Of a stretch of DNA of 14,785 nucleotides, positions 13,133 through 14,785 are shown in pieces (position 1 is the stretch's first letter; every line of letters starts with the position of its first letter). Source of the DNA: Bacillota bacterium (lineage in GTDB: Bacteria > Bacillota > Clostridia > Oscillospirales > Oscillospiraceae); assembly GCA_023402075.1 (NCBI GenBank), contig JAEXCS010000031.1, positions 1-14,785 on the forward strand, read 5' to 3'. Position numbers and translations under genes: made by a program. The notes below the pieces were generated by a model. The model made no database searches, was not told the DNA's origin, and saw only the letters and a list, made by a program, of their open reading frames with translations.

Positions 13133-13906
13133 TTATCGGATATCCACCCGCTCCACGCCCACGCACAGGCCGGTAGTGCTATCCAGCGTAAAAACGGCCC
13201 CCTGAAGCTTTACCGGACCTTCTGGTGCCCGAAATCGGCCCGGCAGGCCTCCCAAAAACATTTCCACCGACTGCTCTGGTTTCACCCCCAGCACAGATTC
13301 CACCGCGCCGGTCATGCCCAAATCCGTGATATAGCCGGTTCCGTTGGGGTATACCCGCTCGTCGGCGGTGGGCACATGGGTATGAGTCCCCCACAGGGCG
13401 GAAACGCGTCCATCCAGAAAATAGCCCATGGCTAATTTTTCACTGGTAGCCTGAGCGTGAAAATCCACCAGAGTGAAGTCCGTCTTTTCTCCGGCCAGCA
13501 ACTGGTCTACAACCGTAAAGGGGTTGTCCGCCCCCCAATTCAGGTTGCACCGCCCAATTAGGTTCACCACCCGGATGCGGATGCCGTTCAAGTCGTAAAT
13601 TCCCCAGCCCCGGCCCGGCGCGCGGCGAGTATAGTTGGCAGGCCGGAGAATATAGGAGTGTTCATCCAGGAAATCCACAATCTGCGGCTTATCAAAGCTG
13701 TGGTTGCCAAGCGTAATGACGTCCGCACCCGCGTCATAAATGCGCTCCGCCTGCTCCGGCGTCAGCCCAACGGCGGCAGCATTTTCACCGTTGACCACCG
13801 TGAAAGCGATGTTCTTCAATTTTTTCAGGGGCCGCAACGTCTTTTCCAGATGAGCAAGCCCCGGCTCGCTCACCACATCTCCCACAGCTAAAACATGATA
13901 CAGCAT
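13133..13906 (-). CDS. ymdB: YmdB-family metallophosphoesterase (2',3'-cyclic nucleotide phosphodiesterase type)
   Basis: This 257-residue protein matches the YmdB (TIGR00282) family, whose Bacillus subtilis member hydrolyses 2',3'-cyclic nucleotides and affects the switch between motility and biofilm. Metal-site motifs are AVGDVVSEPG (Asp10), VNGENAA (Glu41, Asn42), TLGNHSFD (Asn68, His69), LVDFHAQATSEK (His150) and WGTHTHVPTAD (His175, His177), followed by YITDLGMTGAVESVLG. The loop after GENAA is about one residue shorter than I expect for the family. MLYHVLAVGD at 13906 fits the usual N-terminus. The ribosome-binding site is either GGGTG four bases upstream or AAGGA thirteen bases upstream. 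The alternative ATG at 13930 would leave almost no leader from the predicted promoter. It is the first gene of a five-gene operon. Confidence 0.93.
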   Translation of the reverse strand: MLYHVLAVGDVVSEPGLAHLEKTLRPLKKLKNIAFTVVNGENAAAVGLTPEQAERIYDAGADVITLGNHSFDKPQIVDFLDEHSYILRPANYTRRAPGRGWGIYDLNGIRIRVVNLIGRCNLNWGADNPFTVVDQLLAGEKTDFTLVDFHAQATSEKLAMGYFLDGRVSALWGTHTHVPTADERVYPNGTGYITDLGMTGAVESVLGVKPEQSVEMFLGGLPGRFRAPEGPVKLQGAVFTLDSTTGLCVGVERVDIR

Positions 13907-13942
13907 ATAGCACCCAATTTCCTTAAGCATTTCATTGCTAGT

Positions 13943-13971
13943 ATTATATCCAAAGGCGACAAAAATTGCAA
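13943..13971 (-). promoter_or_regulatory. Promoter of the ymdB operon
   Basis: On the minus strand, TTGCAA (13971-13966), a 17-base spacer and a perfect TATAAT (13948-13943) form a strong sigma-A promoter. The predicted start near 13936 gives a 30-base leader before the chosen ymdB start. Bases 13972-14090 upstream hold no gene that I can see. Confidence 0.82.
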
Positions 13972-14092
13972 GTGGCCGCCGTTTCTATCTGCGCCAGTAA
14001 ACTTTTAATTCAAATGTCTTTCCTTCCTGAAACCGGAGACAAGTTTCCTGCTTTAGAATCACAGCGGCAAGTCTATATCGTTCTTCCGCACT

Positions 14093-14124
14093 AAAAAAAG
14101 AAGCCGTGCAATGCACGGCTTCTT
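14093..14124 (-). terminator. Intrinsic terminator of the DUF4870-like gene
   Basis: AAGAAGCCGTGCA (14098-14110) pairs perfectly with TGCACGGCTTCTT (14112-14124) and is followed on the minus strand by a T7 run (14099-14093). It lies just past the stop at 14129. Confidence 0.95.
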
Positions 14125-14128
14125 TCTC

Positions 14129-14395
14129 TCATTTCAGCAGCTTAAACTGGCCCAGCAGCGGAACTTCCTTTTCCTCGCCGTTGATGGCACCGATGAAGCC
14201 GATCACCGCGCAGATAAAGCAAAAGATGCCCCAGATCCATCCAATAATAGGGATTACACTCAACAATCCGGCCAGCCAGATTACCAGCGCCTGATTGAGG
14301 TGAAACTTTGCACCCTCCCGATCTCCGACAATTAACGCAATCAGCAATCCAACCCAAGTCAGATACGCAACAATTCCTGTGGTTTTACGATCCAT
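14129..14395 (-). CDS. Small DUF4870/Tic20-like membrane protein
   Basis: This 88-residue, very hydrophobic protein has about three membrane segments: roughly 5-23, 33-50 and 52-73. The loop GDREGAKFHLNQALVIWL after the first segment and the IPIIGWIWGIFCFICAVIGFIGAINGEEKEVPLLG tail pattern resemble the DUF4870 family of small bacterial membrane proteins, whose function is not established. The start MDRKTTGIVAYLTW at 14395 has GGAGG eight bases upstream; a TTG five codons earlier overlaps that site. It stands alone with its own promoter and terminator between the rRNA operon and the ymdB operon. Confidence 0.85.
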   Translation of the reverse strand: MDRKTTGIVAYLTWVGLLIALIVGDREGAKFHLNQALVIWLAGLLSVIPIIGWIWGIFCFICAVIGFIGAINGEEKEVPLLGQFKLLK

Positions 14396-14444
14396 AAACA
14401 CGGCCTCCAATCTTAAATATATTGTAGGGTTTCAGCTTTTCTAT

Positions 14445-14473
14445 ATTTTAACACGATAAGCCCGCAAACGCAA
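14445..14473 (-). promoter_or_regulatory. Promoter of the DUF4870-like gene
   Basis: On the minus strand, TTGCGT (14473-14468), a 17-base spacer and TAAAAT (14450-14445), with TG one base before the -10, form a plausible extended sigma-A promoter. The remaining bases from 14474 to about 14635 contain no gene or tRNA that I can recognise. Confidence 0.65.
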
Positions 14474-14635
14474 GGGCATGCAACAAGGAGTATTTACCGC
14501 TCCCTCTAAATCATACGCATCAAAAACTGTCCGCGAAGCAGATTATTATGTCCATCCTCTGCCTCTGTTTATAAAGCCAATTTTTCGCTACCATCATGAA
14601 AGCAAAACAGCGCTTAAGGGATGCCTGAAAACGGC

Positions 14636-14667
14636 AAAAAGAGAACGGACAGTCAAACGACTGTCCG
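14636..14667 (-). terminator. Terminator of the rRNA operon, downstream of 5S
   Basis: CGGACAGTC (14646-14654) and GACTGTCCG (14659-14667) form a perfect nine-base stem with a four-base loop, followed on the minus strand by TTCTCTTTTT. It lies seven bases beyond the predicted 3' end of the 5S rRNA. Confidence 0.93.
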
Positions 14668-14673
14668 CTCAAT

Positions 14674-14785
<112 letters not shown>

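Noticed and set aside
14474..14640. Possible tRNA or small gene between the 5S terminator and the DUF4870-like promoter
   Set aside because: No cloverleaf, CCA end or T-arm sequence is visible on either strand, and the open frames there are short and without ribosome-binding sites or motifs.

Overview
The window looks like a chromosomal segment from a GC-rich Firmicute of the gut Clostridia type (Oscillospiraceae-like is my best guess). The reasons are inferential: strong Shine-Dalgarno sites and sigma-A-type promoters, TmcAL/YlbM and YmdB families typical of Firmicutes, an OGG1-type glycosylase, a PadR/permease-prefix operon, and GC-rich coding sequence throughout except at the left end. No species can be named from the sequence alone.

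Layout. Bases 1 to about 1350 are visibly AT-rich and hold the remains of a mobile element: a large serine recombinase lacking its whole catalytic domain (227-1162, +), fused behind an unrelated ribosome-binding site, and flanked by several inverted repeats. From about 1360 the sequence becomes GC-rich host DNA. A minus-strand operon (2878 to 1360) encodes a PadR regulator, a permease-prefix membrane protein and a small unknown membrane protein. It is driven by a near-consensus promoter that overlaps two direct repeats. Next come a DUF4163/DUF3298-type lipoprotein and tmcAL (tRNA-Met cytidine acetate ligase), both minus strand and 14 bases apart. Acetate kinase (ackA, +) diverges from tmcAL across 177 bases that contain a 28-base palindrome. 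A large BvgS-like hybrid sensor kinase (6742-9525, +) follows, with a 14-base perfect palindrome at its predicted transcription start.

From 13906 down to 9692 on the minus strand lies a tightly packed five-gene operon: ymdB, ybaK-like deacylase, SbcD/YhaO-like nuclease, ansA-type asparaginase and an Ogg-type DNA glycosylase. It has a good promoter at 13943-13971 and ends at a hairpin shared with the kinase gene. To its right are a small DUF4870-like membrane protein with its own promoter and terminator, and the 3' end of an rRNA operon: a 5S rRNA gene on the minus strand, cut by the window edge by only a few bases, with its terminator.

How the parts may work together (inference): tmcAL consumes acetate and ATP, and ackA interconverts acetate and acetyl phosphate, so the divergent pair is metabolically linked. 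The five-gene operon groups nucleic-acid and translation quality-control enzymes with an asparaginase. I found no CRISPR array, tRNA gene, complete insertion sequence or obvious defence island. The less ordinary signals are the chimeric recombinase remnant, the shared 18 bases at the 3' ends of two adjacent membrane-protein genes, the palindromes at the ackA and kinase promoters, and the altered cytosine-reading residues of the Ogg-type glycosylase.
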